A stretch of DNA of 64,000 nt from Mugil cephalus (taxonomy: Eukaryota; Chordata; Actinopteri; Mugiliformes; Mugilidae), in assembly GCF_022458985.1 (NCBI RefSeq), contig NC_061782.1, positions 21,961,672 through 22,025,671 of the forward strand, given 5' to 3'. Positions 43,580 to 53,404 of the stretch are shown piece by piece. The notes beneath the pieces are model-generated. The model was not told the DNA's origin. It did not search any database and saw only the letters and a list, made by a program, of their open reading frames with translations. The number at the start of each line of letters is the position of its first letter. Positions within the stretch are counted from its first letter, which is position 1. The position numbers were made by a program, and so were the translations under genes.

Positions 43580-46500
43580 CACAAACAAACGTGCCACACA
43601 CCACCACCCACAGGTCCTTTTAGTTAACACTTACACAACAACACAAGTGATAACCGAGACGCGGCATGCGCACAAATTCTCACACTTGTTTAAATAATCT
43701 ATGCCTTTCATGACACTGCCTCATCTACACTGATCAAGGGCAGGGTCTGTCTCTCGTGACAACCGTTTTGTCTGTTAGTTTTCAGCTAACAACAGCTAAA
43801 GGCTGATTTTCTTTTGACTGTTTAAGATAGTTGCATATGGTTTTGTAAAGATTTTTAGTGACTGCATTTCCTCCTTTTCAAAAACAAGAAAAAAAAGAGA
43901 GAGAGAACAGATGTGGATGTTTTTGCTGGCAGCTGGGGACAGCATGCCCTTCTCTGGGGCGCGGCAGCCGAAACCCTGAGGCTCAAACTGCTGCCATGTG
44001 GTGCATGTCAGCCTCCTTTACACACTGCAAAAGCAACCAAATACAGTGACCCTGAGAGCTCAGTGAGAAAACAGAAAACAGAAAGCACAAGCAACTTGGA
44101 AATAGCATGTTCACCAATTTCACTACGTGTTTTGAGTAGGTTGATAACATTGATTCCTCTAAGAGAGCATCGAGCTTCGCACATAAAACTACTGATTGAG
44201 GTGTAAGTGTTTTTTATGTGCAAAACTTCCACACGAGGATGGAAAGAAGGAGCTCCACTAACTGCTTATTAGCTTTGAAAACTCCTCAGACTCTTGCTGG
44301 TTGTTGTTGTTTCCTATTCTCTGCTCTGCTACCCCGTGATGTGTGCCGAGAACTGTTTTGACGTCGACTGCCGTTTCCTGCAGAAAATTTCTGAGAACAA
44401 ATCCCCATGTGGAGCTTCAAGTTATCAAACTAACACAAGCAAATAACCAACCACTGAGGTTCACAACACATGGAACACACTGGAATCAGTACGAATCTTT
44501 AAGCATCACTCTGTGCTACTTCCAGCTTGCAGCAGTTTCTGTAGTTTGTTTGAACAATTATGCATTTGATTAGATTTTCTCAATGTCCAGCAACTCTTTT
44601 TCCAAGTGCTACATATACTGTACTTTGGAGAAATAATTTGAGATATTTTCTTGGAAATATATTCTTCCTTGAAGAAGAAGCAGTTTGAACCAGTAATAAC
44701 CCAGGAAAGGAAAGGCTGACAGTAATTTAGCAAAACTCACTTGTTCACTTGGAAGTCTGAAATTAGCTGACGCTGCAGAGATTGCTGCAAATTGGTGTGC
44801 ACAAAATATGACCCACATAGTCATGTTGTAAACCATGAGGCAGAATGAGAAGAAATTTAAAAAAGCCACGCGGCTCTTCTGCTGTATGTGAATATGCTGC
44901 TGGTCCAGCCTTGGTATCAGCTGCCACTTGTGCTGTTTAAACGAGGGCACGTGTCAACTCAAAAAGCAGCACTTCATGAGATAAGTAAGCTTAGAATAAT
45001 TCAGTGGAAGTGATCTGTGGGTTGAAATACAGTGTTTTCAAAGTCTAAAGTCTCTTGACTACCTCAGATCTGGTTGTGTTCAGGAACTAGTCTTTGTGTA
45101 AAATTACACAGGATTGTGTAAAATGTCAGCTTATACAATACACCACATGAAGAAATATCTTGGCATATCTATAGAAACCCCCCGTCCCAAAGCTTTTTAT
45201 CTGTCTCCTCACTCTGTTCTTTTATTCATCATTCTAGTTCTTTTCCTAGGAGGGAAGCACTGTTGGTGGAGGTCTAAATGCCCTGAAGGGGATGGAGAGA
45301 TTTCAGGTGTCAGGGGAGAGAGAGGAAGAGTCGGAGAGGGATGTGAATAATAGATCAGAAAGGGGAAAGAGAAAGTGGGAAACAGTCATGGGGAGAGAAT
45401 GGGGGAGACATTAAGCGTGGGAGAGAAAGAGAGGTGAATAGAGAGAAAGGAACAGGTATAAAGGAGGCATCAAAGGGACTGAGTCAGATAGAGAGAGAGA
45501 GCCAGAGAGATTCATGGGAGTGTGACAGAGGAAGGAGGGATAGATCATTTTCTTGAAGGGCGACAGTGACAGGAAAACACACATCTGTAAGAGTCATGCA
45601 TGTGTCCACCTATCTGCTCACCCATCCATCTCTCCATCTGTTCTTCCCTCTTTCCATCTCCTTTCCTGCCAGCAGTGTGGTCAGGAGCTGTTGCATAAGA
45701 CAGCGATTCATCTTTTATTGAGATGGGGAGGCTTCTATAAATAAGTCTACCTTGTTCTCTGGAGTTTCAAAGCTTAACCTGTGATCCAGCTAAAAATAAC
45801 CAAAGGGTTCCCACAATGACAACAACAACAACAATCAAATGTACTGTACAAGACATGTGTGCTCACAGGGCACCACTTCTGTTCTCTTAGAAATGATCTA
45901 AGGGGAAGTTTATAATCTCACTGGTTAACATGTTGTGTTTATCTCCTACTGTTATGTACAGATAAATATAATATGTCTGAACATTTTATTAGCCTCTATA
46001 TATTTACATTTACAGAAACAATCCAATATTACTCAGACTAGTTAATCAATATTAAGTGCAGGTTTAATGTGCCTTTACAAGGCAGTCGCCTATTATTTCT
46101 CTGTTTCAAATCACTTTCTTTGTCTGCATACAACCCTCCTTCTTAAAAACAAGTACTCTTTACTTAAGTACTTCAGACTGTAAAAAAATGTTAACCAGTG
46201 GTTAAGGTTTATCAACATGTGGTATTAAAAAACCCACATTTGCTTAAAATTTCACATATACACTCCACGCCAAAACATTAGGTACACCAGTGAAGACAAA
46301 ATGCATTCATGACTGTTATGTGCATTTTATGTTTAAAACAGCATCATAAAGGTTTTATTAATCTGTATCATAATTTTGGAGGTTTCAACTGTGTGGAATT
46401 AAAAAAACAAACAAAAAAAACTGTGTTAATTAGCCTAACCCGCTGACTAAATTAGGGTTGTAGAAATACCAGAAACAACACAATACCATTTCATAGTACT

Positions 46501-46988
46501 ACCCTCACAGTTCAACAGACCTGAGGTATTTGAAACAAAATACTGAACACAGTAAGCTCCATGGAGCTAATATTCATTAGAATGCATTTGTTTTCACTAG
46601 TGTGCCTAATAAATTGGCATGTGATTGTATTTCCCTTTCATTTTTTACCATATAATGTGACTGGACTTCTTTTTAAAGAGAACACTCACAATTCAATAAA
46701 TGTGCGCGTTTATTGTGAAATGCTTATTCATTGTAATATTAAATTACTGTAAAAACACAAACACATCTCTCAGTTTTGCCGTCTCGTCTTGATGATTCCC
46801 AAATGAATATTCAAACCGCCGCCTTCAACACATTGCAATAAAGGGATCACAATTGTCAGTCAAAAGCTCCCAGTATCTGCACAGCAAACATCGCTTGATG
46901 CCAGGCGACAAACTAGAGCACAAAAACAAAATGTCAAAAAGGAGGAAGAGACGTGTTCCTTACCTGAGCAGATCAATTTCATCAGCAT
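19069..46988 (-). CDS. bean1: BEAN1, NEDD4-binding single-pass membrane protein
   Basis: Four coding exons on the minus strand (46988-46964, 26308-26105, 25496-25355, 19465-19069) join in frame to 255 residues. Residues 1-34 are a short N-terminus with one N-glycosylation sequon (NQS, 12-14). Residues about 35-59 are the transmembrane helix, with the BEAN1 signature LVSPLVVAGIVIG and LSCITIIVGS. The cytoplasmic tail carries two PPxY motifs, PPRY (122-125) and PPPY (143-146), inside the conserved YPDSPPRYDECVGPG and PTDDPPPYSLLD blocks. A six-Gln run and APPYES (about 212-217) follow. BEAN1 binds NEDD4 WW domains through such motifs (family knowledge). The His/Arg-rich segment of mammalian BEAN1 after the membrane helix is missing. 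cdh5 upstream on the same strand matches human gene order. The first exon is the least certain part. Confidence 0.85.
20221..20268. repeat. (CAT)16 trinucleotide repeat
   Basis: 48 bases of perfect CAT repeat in bean1 intron 3; the transcript strand reads (ATG)n. Confidence 0.97.
21712..22110 (+). mobile_element. Tc1-like transposon remnant
   Basis: Starts with a terminal phrase (GATGATCAGCCACAACATTA) and continues with internal pieces such as CATGTGGATGTTACTT, GGTGTTGACCTGGCCTCCAA and TGTCACAGGACACCCTCAGA. It appears to be a second, differently deleted relative of the copy at 9655-10020. No ORF survives. Confidence 0.65.
25355..25496 (-). CDS. bean1: bean1 exon 3
   Basis: A 142-bp exon from acceptor GTCTCTGCAG to donor GTAAGAGG. 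It encodes PDGFSYGGSAGELRSS, then DFDSYRETLSQISNLYPDSP. The PPRY motif is split across the next intron (CG|G). Confidence 0.92.
25497..26104 (-). other. bean1: bean1 intron 2
   Basis: A 0.6 kb AT-rich intron. Nothing else is seen in it. Confidence 0.85.
26105..26308 (-). CDS. bean1: bean1 exon 2 (transmembrane segment)
   Basis: The acceptor TTCCCTGCAG and donor GTCAGTAGG bound a 204-bp exon. It encodes the N-terminal SSNQSHGEYPDCRSERES, the single membrane helix, and the juxtamembrane SLRKDSRLRNPHLRASYG. Confidence 0.9.
26620..27035 (-). mobile_element. Tc1-like transposon fragment
   Basis: Phrases such as CAATATTGTGTTTGACCACC, GCATCCTGGAGAAC and AGCCTGTGGGGACCACACCA match the minus strand of a common fish Tc1 transposase region and its flank. 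The minus-strand ORF at 26605-27015 is a by-product of this fragment. Confidence 0.55.
28743..28780. repeat. (CTTTTT)n hexanucleotide tract
   Basis: Four C-T5 units and a T8 run in bean1 intron 1; on the transcript strand this is (GAAAAA)n. Confidence 0.85.
28815..29140 (+). mobile_element. Probable interspersed repeat, class uncertain
   Basis: Pyrimidine-rich text containing CTCACCTGTGCCTCATTGCC and, near its end, TCCACCACCTGTCTCTTGGG resembles a repeat commonly seen in fish genomes. It has no intact ORF. Confidence 0.3.
35008..35032. repeat. (AAAG)n short tandem repeat
   Basis: A short GAAA tandem after an A11 run in bean1 intron 1. Confidence 0.75.
37906..37944. other. Perfect 16-bp hairpin
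   Basis: ACTATTTGAAGTGAAG (37906-37921), a 7-base loop, then its exact complement CTTCACTTCAAATAGT (37929-37944), in bean1 intron 1. No known RNA family is recognised. Confidence 0.8.
38421..38712. mobile_element. TIR-bounded non-autonomous repeat (MITE-like)
   Basis: The left end AGGGTCCAGTGTGTAGGATT is an imperfect inverted copy of the right end (AAAATTCTACGCACGGCCTT). The interior (AATGAGCCTTTTATATCTGC) matches a repeat I know from fish genomes. There is no coding capacity. Confidence 0.6.
39660..39950 (+). mobile_element. LINE-type 3' tail fragment (L2-like)
   Basis: Contains CCGCTTATCCTCACTAGGGT, GGCGGGGTACACCCTGGACA, GGTCACCAGTCCATCACAGG and GGTCAATTTAGAATCACCAA. These are hallmarks of a very common fish non-LTR element 3' region. 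It is truncated and non-coding. Confidence 0.7.
42850..42868. repeat. C19 homopolymer
   Basis: Nineteen consecutive C. The bean1 transcript strand carries G19, a potential quadruplex-forming tract in intron 1. Confidence 0.9.
43532..43576. repeat. (CA)n microsatellite
   Basis: 45-base CA run in bean1 intron 1. Confidence 0.97.
45260..45545. repeat. Purine-rich (GA-rich) tract
   Basis: Roughly 280 bases dominated by GA, GGA and AGAGAG on the plus strand, interrupted by few pyrimidines. Confidence 0.6.
46261..46627. mobile_element. MITE copy A (Tc1-related inverted ends)
   Basis: A 367-bp element whose left end (CCACGCCAAAACATTAGGTA then CACCAGTGAAG) is the inverted match of its right end (CTAGTGTGCCTAATAAATTG then GCATGTG) over about 45 bases. 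TA lies on both flanks. It has no ORF. Confidence 0.8.
46964..46988 (-). CDS. bean1: bean1 exon 1 coding part (start codon)
   Basis: ATG at 46988 (or a second ATG at 46982) encodes MLMKLICS and splits the next codon at donor GTAAGGAAC. Phase 1 matches the next exon, giving GTG (Val). Both ATGs have weak Kozak contexts. A TATA promoter about 300 bases upstream supports this as the first exon. Alternatives are a start further upstream or another N-terminal exon. Confidence 0.5.
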
Positions 46989-47285
46989 GAACCCCTGTTC
47001 ACGGTGTTTCCTACTGGCACATCTCAACAGGCAGGAAGCCAACTTCAGCTGCTCTCTACCGCACAGCGCTGCTATATATGTAGCTACAAGGACGGGGAGA
47101 CAGAGAAACACGGCATATTAGTGAGAAGAAATGTGGCACAGGCCGAAGGAGCGCGGCGAGAGAAAACAAACAGTAGGCGGGTGGACGGCGAACGAGAGAA
47201 ACAAATGAAAGAAAGTGAGAGAAGCTGTGTTCTTTTACGGGGAGAGGGGAGGGAGAGAAGGAGGGAGGGAGCAGAGACTGATGTA
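46989..47285 (-). other. bean1: bean1 5' UTR (probable) with upstream ORF
   Basis: Pyrimidine-rich leader between the TATA-directed start region (about 47283-47288) and the bean1 ATG. It holds a ten-codon uORF (47116-47084, MPCFSVSPSL) that would dampen translation if present in the mRNA. Confidence 0.4.
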
Positions 47286-47311
47286 CGAGTCACAACCTCC
47301 AAGCCCGGCTG

Positions 47312-47319
47312 TTTATAAA
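47312..47319 (-). promoter_or_regulatory. bean1: TATA box, candidate bean1 promoter
   Basis: TTTATAAA in a GC-rich setting (GGGGCTTTATAAACAGCCGG on the minus strand), about 325 bases upstream of the bean1 ATG. The motif is palindromic; orientation is inferred from the downstream exon. Confidence 0.4.
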
Positions 47320-47351
47320 GCCCCGGGCAGTGTGTGTATACGTGTGTGTGC

Positions 47352-47353
<2 letters not shown>

Positions 47354-47394
<41 letters not shown>
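47354..47394. repeat. (TG)n microsatellite
   Basis: 41-base TG run just upstream of the candidate bean1 TATA box, with a second shorter TG tract at about 47446-47468. ORFs here are low-complexity artefacts. Confidence 0.95.
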
Positions 47395-47398
<4 letters not shown>

Positions 47399-47469
47399 AG
47401 GCACTCAAGCGGCTGCCCACGTCAACCTGTGAGTGTACATACGTCTGTGTGTGTGTGTGTGTGTGTGTT

Positions 47470-49900
47470 CCTATGTGCGTGTTCATTGCTCTTTTCCGGA
47501 ACATGGCCACAGGGTTGAATTGTTCCAATCAATACATGGACCAAACACACACGCACACACACCCTCAAATACATACACGCAAATACTGCTAGTTTCATAC
47601 ATTGTTATTAAGATATATTAGACTCAATTTAGTACTATTTAGTAGCATTTTAAACCAGGCATTTTTACTTTTCCTAGTGCTCGGGAAACAAAGCCATCTA
47701 TTGTCACTCCCTTTTATCTGCAACACACTCCAAAACAGTGTCAGGAAAGCTGACTGTCATGTTGTTCACGTTGTTTTTTAGCCACAGCTCGTCTTAAATA
47801 TTACGCAGTGCAGGACTATGAGCTGACTTCTGGCCAAAGTCTAGCATTAATCAGTGCTTGGACCTCGTCCATCTTTCTTTACACCCTGCCCCCCCTCTGA
47901 ATATGAAGTCTGACGCCAGCAGACAATGCTGAAGCAATTATTAAAACTGTTCAAAGTTCTGCTCGGGGCACGCTCTCTTAGCTTGGAGGATTTAAAAGCC
48001 ATCTCCAAACATTCCTCTCGTTTAATCATGTCTTCTAACCTGTTGTCTTAAGGAGCACCATCAACTAACTGCTGCACACACTATCTTGAATATACTTGAG
48101 GCTTGAATTGGACAAACGCCTTCCAACGTGTGACACGCATCGTCCTTGTCAAAGCGATCAGATGTCTCACAGCGTTTTGGATAATTCTGTTACATCACTG
48201 CACAACACAGGTGATTGTAAGCGTTCACTTCCGGCCCACAGACAGAGAGTGTGTAGAGGAGCAAAGGTACGTGCACGTTTGTGACTCATGGACCTACGAT
48301 CCATCCTGCACTGGTGTTACGTAACTGTCCCCGCTCACACAGACAGATATTACAGACAACACACTCTGGCAGCTACACTCTCTTCACTCTCTCTCTCTCT
48401 CCCTCCCTCACACACACACACACACACAAATGGGCATGTTCTCACCCCAGTCTTGTACTATTGTGCATTCATGTACGTGTGTGTCATTGTGTGTGTGTGT
48501 GTGTATGTGTGTGTGAGAGAGAACAGAATTCACAGGATTTGTGTCAACTCCAACCCGACAGCCAATGCAGTAGGGAGCTTAACGGAGGAATCGCTACAGC
48601 AGGAGGAGTGAATGAAAGAGGGAAACGCATGCCAGGCTTCTGCTAAATCACACGAAATATCAGCAAAATGTTACAGTCTGAAATCTGTGTCACCGGTTGT
48701 GTGTGTGCAACCGGTGACTTCAACACAAACCTTGATTTTTGGAGAAAGCATTGCAAGATTAAAACAGTTATTTTTTTTTCAGATGAGGCATTTAGAGGTG
48801 ACTGTTTTTTTTAATGTGATGGTTTTTCACCAAAGCAGAAACGATGCATGTTTTGCAATTGTGTTAACTACTTAAAAATGAAAACAAGTTCTGCAAGTGC
48901 AGCTTAGTTTCACACATACGGACGAACTTTGAAGTAGGCCTTGAGCAAACGTTCAGCAATTTCAACTTTCGAAAGCTGATTAGTGTCATCGCAAATGGAG
49001 TTTTAAGCATTATAGCTGTAGGGAAGGGAAAGAAACAACGTCAAGCAAAGTGCTCATCACGTAACATCCAAGGTAATTTAATATAAAGCGTTTGCAAGTA
49101 TGAAGAAATGCAGACATGCCTTTTATTGACTTGCATTCAGTTTTAAATTGGAAATTATATCATTCATTTCTCTACAGAGCTGAGCTGTTCATAGCTGCCA
49201 ACGCTAGACAACTGCCAATTTCTCCAAAAGTCCTCAGAGAGAGGGGTTGGACAGGACTTTGTGACTGTAACTGGACAGGCTGCCTAGGGAATACAGTACG
49301 TATTTAAAATAAGCAACCACGTGACTTTCGTTACTGTATGCACGGAAGAAAAAGTATTTCTCTCACGTTTTTAAATATCTGTCTGTATCAACATACAATA
49401 TGTCAAAAAAAAAACAAAAAACAGATTATGTTGAAATGAGCATTACTACTGTTCCCCAATGGCAAAAATCATAATAATACCAGTAATGATAAAGAAAATG
49501 CAACTGATGTTTTAGTGAAATGTCACAAGACAATACCTAGAACATATTTCTAATCTGTGCCTGTAGCAAGACACCTCTAGACAGTATGTGCAGCTTGTAA
49601 TACTCCCCCGATTAGACCAAAGAAGGCAATGATAGGGAAAGAAAAGAAGGTGAGAGTGAGGGACAGGACCAGTTAGAGAAAGAGAAACTGAGGGAATCAG
49701 GTTTTGCCTGTAGCCACAACAGCACTCCATCATTTCTTCATCTCTCTTTCCCGTGTTCCCTCTCTCTGATGCTCTCTCTCTGTCCCTCTCTCCCTCCTCT
49801 CATCCATCTCCTCCGCGCTCTCTCTGACAGTCTATTTGGCCCACACAGCCCTGTCATCCATTCAGCCTGTCAGTCCTGGCAACGCCACCAATCTCGCAGC
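47470..49900. other. bean1 upstream flank, no gene seen
   Basis: Contains CA/TG tracts (48408-48428, 48488-48512), a perfect hairpin at 48689-48718 and purine- then pyrimidine-rich blocks (49620-49830). No coding exon is supported. Confidence 0.6.
48689..48718. other. Perfect 11-bp hairpin
   Basis: GTCACCGGTTG, an 8-base (TG)4 loop, then CAACCGGTGAC. Confidence 0.8.
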
Positions 49901-49914
49901 GACTCGCGTTTACA

Positions 49915-50145
49915 GCCGGGGCGCGCAGGACCCGTGGTTAGAGCGTCCGCGCCGTCGCTGAAAGCCCATGAGTTCAATTTCCATGACGGCCGGGTCACGG
50001 AGTAGACCCCACAGTGAGAGGATCAGAGGTTCTGTCCCCGTGTTCATTCTTCTTCTCAAGGTTTTCAGGCCAGCTATGATCAGCGCTCCGATCGTATTTA
50101 AGTCTCCTTTGTGCTCAAATAAAGTCCAGTATATTATTATTTAAC
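49915..50145 (+). mobile_element. tRNA-derived SINE (probable)
   Basis: A box-like TGGTTAGAGCG (49935-49945) and B box-like GTTCAATTTCC (49972-49982) are spaced about 37 bases apart, as in tRNA-type pol III promoters. The sequence between does not fold into an intact tRNA. A non-tRNA body and an AT-rich tail (ending near AATAAAGTCC) follow. Confidence 0.5.
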
Positions 50146-50874
50146 ATTTGAACTTGGATCGTAGGTGAACACATGCATCATTGTGGTAACTACATCATTT
50201 ATTGATCTATTTCTATTTTAAATTCCATGACATTTCAATTGGCAACAGGCATATGGTTATAGTTTAATTAAAAAAAAAAAAGATAATAATAAAGCAGTTT
50301 AGATGTTTGGTGGAAAGCATCGCTACCTTTTCAGTCATTTTAAAGAACATATAATCAGATAGTCATGTATGATCTAATATACACTATTTACACCAGATCA
50401 ATCGTGAAAGAAAGTCACCTGACTCAAAGCTAAAAAAAAAAAACTTCACTCAATCTATATTCACTACAATTTCAATTTATTGTTGTTATTGAAAGTTCCA
50501 GTGTAAGTGTCAGGCTAAAGTCAAAGGGCTTTTAGTAGTGTTGACCTTCACAGCTTAGAGGAAGGATGCACCAGTTAGATAACCCATGGCAGGGCTTTAA
50601 TATCCCCAGGGGAACCCGATGCTAAGAACTGCATCCAGTCCAGACACTGCGAGGCTCTTCAGATCAAACCCTCGACCACGGACACAGAAAAAATCACACG
50701 CAATAAAACGAGAGCTAAGCCTTTTAACACGAGGACGACACATACTTTCACTGCAGCGAGGGAATTTCATTTTTTTATTTATTTTTCATATTCTCTAGTT
50801 TTTTTAATACTTTTTTGACAGTTTTTTTTTTTTTTAAAACAAGTTGCTGTTATCCAGTTCATTCATTGTGTGAA

Positions 50875-50907
50875 CCTCCCAACCCTGTGAGGTGCAGGGT
50901 TGGGAGG
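50875..50907. other. Perfect 13-bp hairpin
   Basis: CCTCCCAACCCTG, a 7-base loop TGAGGTG, then CAGGGTTGGGAGG. Confidence 0.85.
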
Positions 50908-51563
50908 CTACTGTACTTCACAGCTGAAACAAAGGAGTTAAAGTGTGTGGGAGGAAAGCCTGGGAGGAGAGCTGAGCGAGAGAGAGAGATGAGCTTATCC
51001 AAAAATCTGTGTAACACGCCTACAACACTCCTATAGGGACCTCCAGTAAGCTTTTGGTGGTCAGAAGGAAATTTGCTTATGTGTAATTGGCACCTACGCT
51101 GTGTATTTTGTGTGGTTATATTGATTTAGTGCTTTTGTTTTCTCCTTGTATCGCATCCTTAATCAAAAACTGCGGATGTCTGATGACTGATTTCACACAT
51201 GTCACACCATTCTTTGATCCTTTATGCCCTCTGTGGAAGCATCTGCATTTGTTATGTTTTCTCACTGATTTATTCACATTTTTTTCTCTCACTAATTTAA
51301 ATAAAGCAGCGGGAGAAGAAGTAAGGGGATGCTTTACAAGGTAAAATCAGTCACAGTGGTATTCAGAAGTCAACAAGCCCTGCACTGGGAAATTTGTGAA
51401 TTTAAAATGTAGTATGAAAGTATAAATGCACAACATATGATCATCAAACTGTACTGTTATGGAATTAATATCAGTCATTAATTAAGTGAGCGTTTTTCCC
51501 TGTTATAGAAGGTCAAAGTAAAGATGACTGTATATTTGGTTATCTGTAAAAATGTATCATATC

Positions 51564-51981
51564 CAGTCACTTGCCAGTTCATTAGGTTCACTAGTGAAAA
51601 CCAATGGATTTTAATATATGAACAGGGTTGCATTAAATCTTAGCTTTGTGATTGTAATAATATTCAGTTTATGTTGAAACTGAATCAGAAAGCTAATAAT
51701 TAAATTTGTTTATTTTGGAGGATGCAGTCTGCAGTGCTGTATTGACCTGCATTAAATTAGACATTAAAATGTTTCTGCTACTCAAAGTAATAAAACCATA
51801 TGTCTGTACAACACAATACAATTTAGTACTACTGCAAACTACAAACTGAACACACAGGTGAATCAACAGCTTAGTTGTTTTAAACAAAAGCTAAACATCG
51901 TAACTTTAGACAAGACTTAGTGCTGTTATATTAGAACGCATCTGTTTCTAAAGTGTACCTGATGAACTGGCGAGAGAGTGT
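51564..51981. mobile_element. MITE copy B (same family as 46261-46627)
   Basis: The left end (CTTGCCAGTTCATTAGGTTC then ACTAGTGAAAA) and right end (AAAGTGTACCTGATGAACTG then GCG) are inverted repeats. The interior shares phrases with copy A (ACACAATACAATTTAGTACT versus ACACAATACCATTTCATAGT). Non-coding. Confidence 0.8.
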
Positions 51982-52287
51982 GCAATATAATGTGCCACTG
52001 GAATGAAGTGGAGTGGTGAAATGGAAACACTCAAACACAAAGTATTTCAGATGAGTAAATGTGCATAGCAGCACGTCAGCGCGCTGTTAATCTGCTCCTT
52101 CAGTCCATTTACTGGAACACAGCACGACATGACTCAGTGTGGAGAGGACCCCGAGCTAAACTTACTACAGCACAACCACACCTCCCTACGACTTCCTGGT
52201 CCACTGTAGCCTTGTATTCTCTTTACACTAGAATCATCAGAGAGAAGGGGGGAGTTTACGGGTGAGGTGAAGGGATTCGCTTCTTAC

Positions 52288-52420
52288 CTGCAAAGACGAA
52301 GGAAGATACGTGAGGAGTCCTCCCATCAGCTCCTTAATGTCGCCTCTCATCAATGAAAGCAACAGCATCAACATCCCAGTTTCCTCACCCAGTCCGAGAG
52401 AGGTCCTCCCCCTCTCCCTC
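52288..52420 (-). other. Possible alternative upstream exon of bean1
   Basis: A strong minus-strand donor (TTTGCAG|GTAAGAAGC) ends at 52288. Upstream in frame is an ORF beginning MLMLLLSLMRGDIKELM. It would be an alternative first exon from the CpG-rich region. Acceptors that would link it to the 46988 exon are weak, so the assignment is speculative. Confidence 0.25.
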
Positions 52421-52446
52421 TCTCTCTCCCTCCCTCTCCCCACCCC

Positions 52447-52459
<13 letters not shown>

Positions 52460-52497
<38 letters not shown>
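52460..52497. repeat. (TC)n tract
   Basis: TC dinucleotide run (GA on the minus strand) next to the CpG-rich block, as often seen in promoters. Confidence 0.9.
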
Positions 52498-52499
<2 letters not shown>

Positions 52500-52539
52500 G
52501 GGACTTGGCCCACCTCCTCAGAATAGCGCTTCGTTAAAC

Positions 52540-52880
52540 TCTCTGTGATACCCGAGATTTACCCGCACGACGATGGACAGTGATCAAACAAGCGCTCCTA
52601 TCGTCCGAACATCCTCCTTCCGTGCAGCCCCGTCCTCAAAAACCCAAACGTCCTCACCATGAACACTGCCGGCGTCCTCGGATCCCGCAGAGCTTTGTGT
52701 TCCTCCTTCCCCTACGACCTCTCTCCTGTCGACAGCGCCGCGCTCCTCATTTCACTACCATTTGCGTTGTTGTTGTCGTCTCGTCCGCATCCTCTTCCTC
52801 CTCGTCTGACTCCGTCCTCTGTTGTGTTCGTGTCTCTGTCCCGTGGCTCTGCAGCCCAGTAAGTGTGTCATGCCTGGGAA
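52540..52880 (-). promoter_or_regulatory. CpG-rich block, possible distal promoter
   Basis: By eye about 30 CpG dinucleotides in 340 bases, in an otherwise CpG-poor region. It lies directly upstream of the possible exon ending at 52288. Plus-strand ORFs here (52580-53032, 52659-52862) look like products of the base composition. Strand is inferred. Confidence 0.4.
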
Positions 52881-53404
52881 GAGAAGCGCATCATCCAGGG
52901 CAGGAATATGCCGATAGTCAGACTGCCAGGAGGAAATCTTTCAGCAGAAGCGCTCTGCAGAGATGCTCTGATGCTTTTTTTTTTTTTTTTTTTTTTGGGT
53001 GGGGGGGGAAGAGATTTAAAGTGCAGAAATAAACTCAAAGATGCAAGTATCTTTTAGAATACAACTAAACAATAAGATCTATTGTAAATACCAAATCCCT
53101 TATTGATGACAGGAATCTCTGCACATCCCAATAATGGGGAATATTGAGAGTTTGGTCACACCGTGACAAACTTATGACCTGAAGGTTTTTTCCTGCAAAA
53201 GAAACTTTAAGACAGTATCCCTGAATAAATAAAGTTACAGCATGTCTAGTTCAGACATGTGATTGCATTTGCAGCAACATTTTTGCACAAAGCCTTCAGA
53301 AACCTGTGGGGATTGAGGTTTTGGACTTCGATAAATGCCAGGTTTGAAGTGGAAAGTTTTCCCAGAAGAGAGGCTGTTATAGCACCATGCTAACGCTTTA
53401 GACT

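Larger units (their letters stand above)
26309..46963 (-). other. bean1: bean1 intron 1 (20.7 kb)
   Basis: A long intron between the start-codon exon and the membrane-helix exon. It holds transposon and LINE fragments, simple repeats and hairpins listed separately. Much of 29.2-38 kb is not obvious repeat and could include conserved enhancers (for example around 34740-34830, with ATTTGCATCTATTAGCAT). No nested coding gene is supported. Confidence 0.65.

Noticed and set aside
47215..47592. Val/Cys repeat ORFs around the TG tracts
   Set aside because: Products of TG/CA microsatellites read in frame.
49930..49990. Functional tRNA gene
   Set aside because: A and B boxes are present but the arms do not pair into a cloverleaf; better explained as a SINE head.
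52580..53032. 150-codon plus ORF in the CpG-rich block
   Set aside because: Several frames are open because of base composition; Ser/Val/Phe runs come from simple sequence; no conserved domain.
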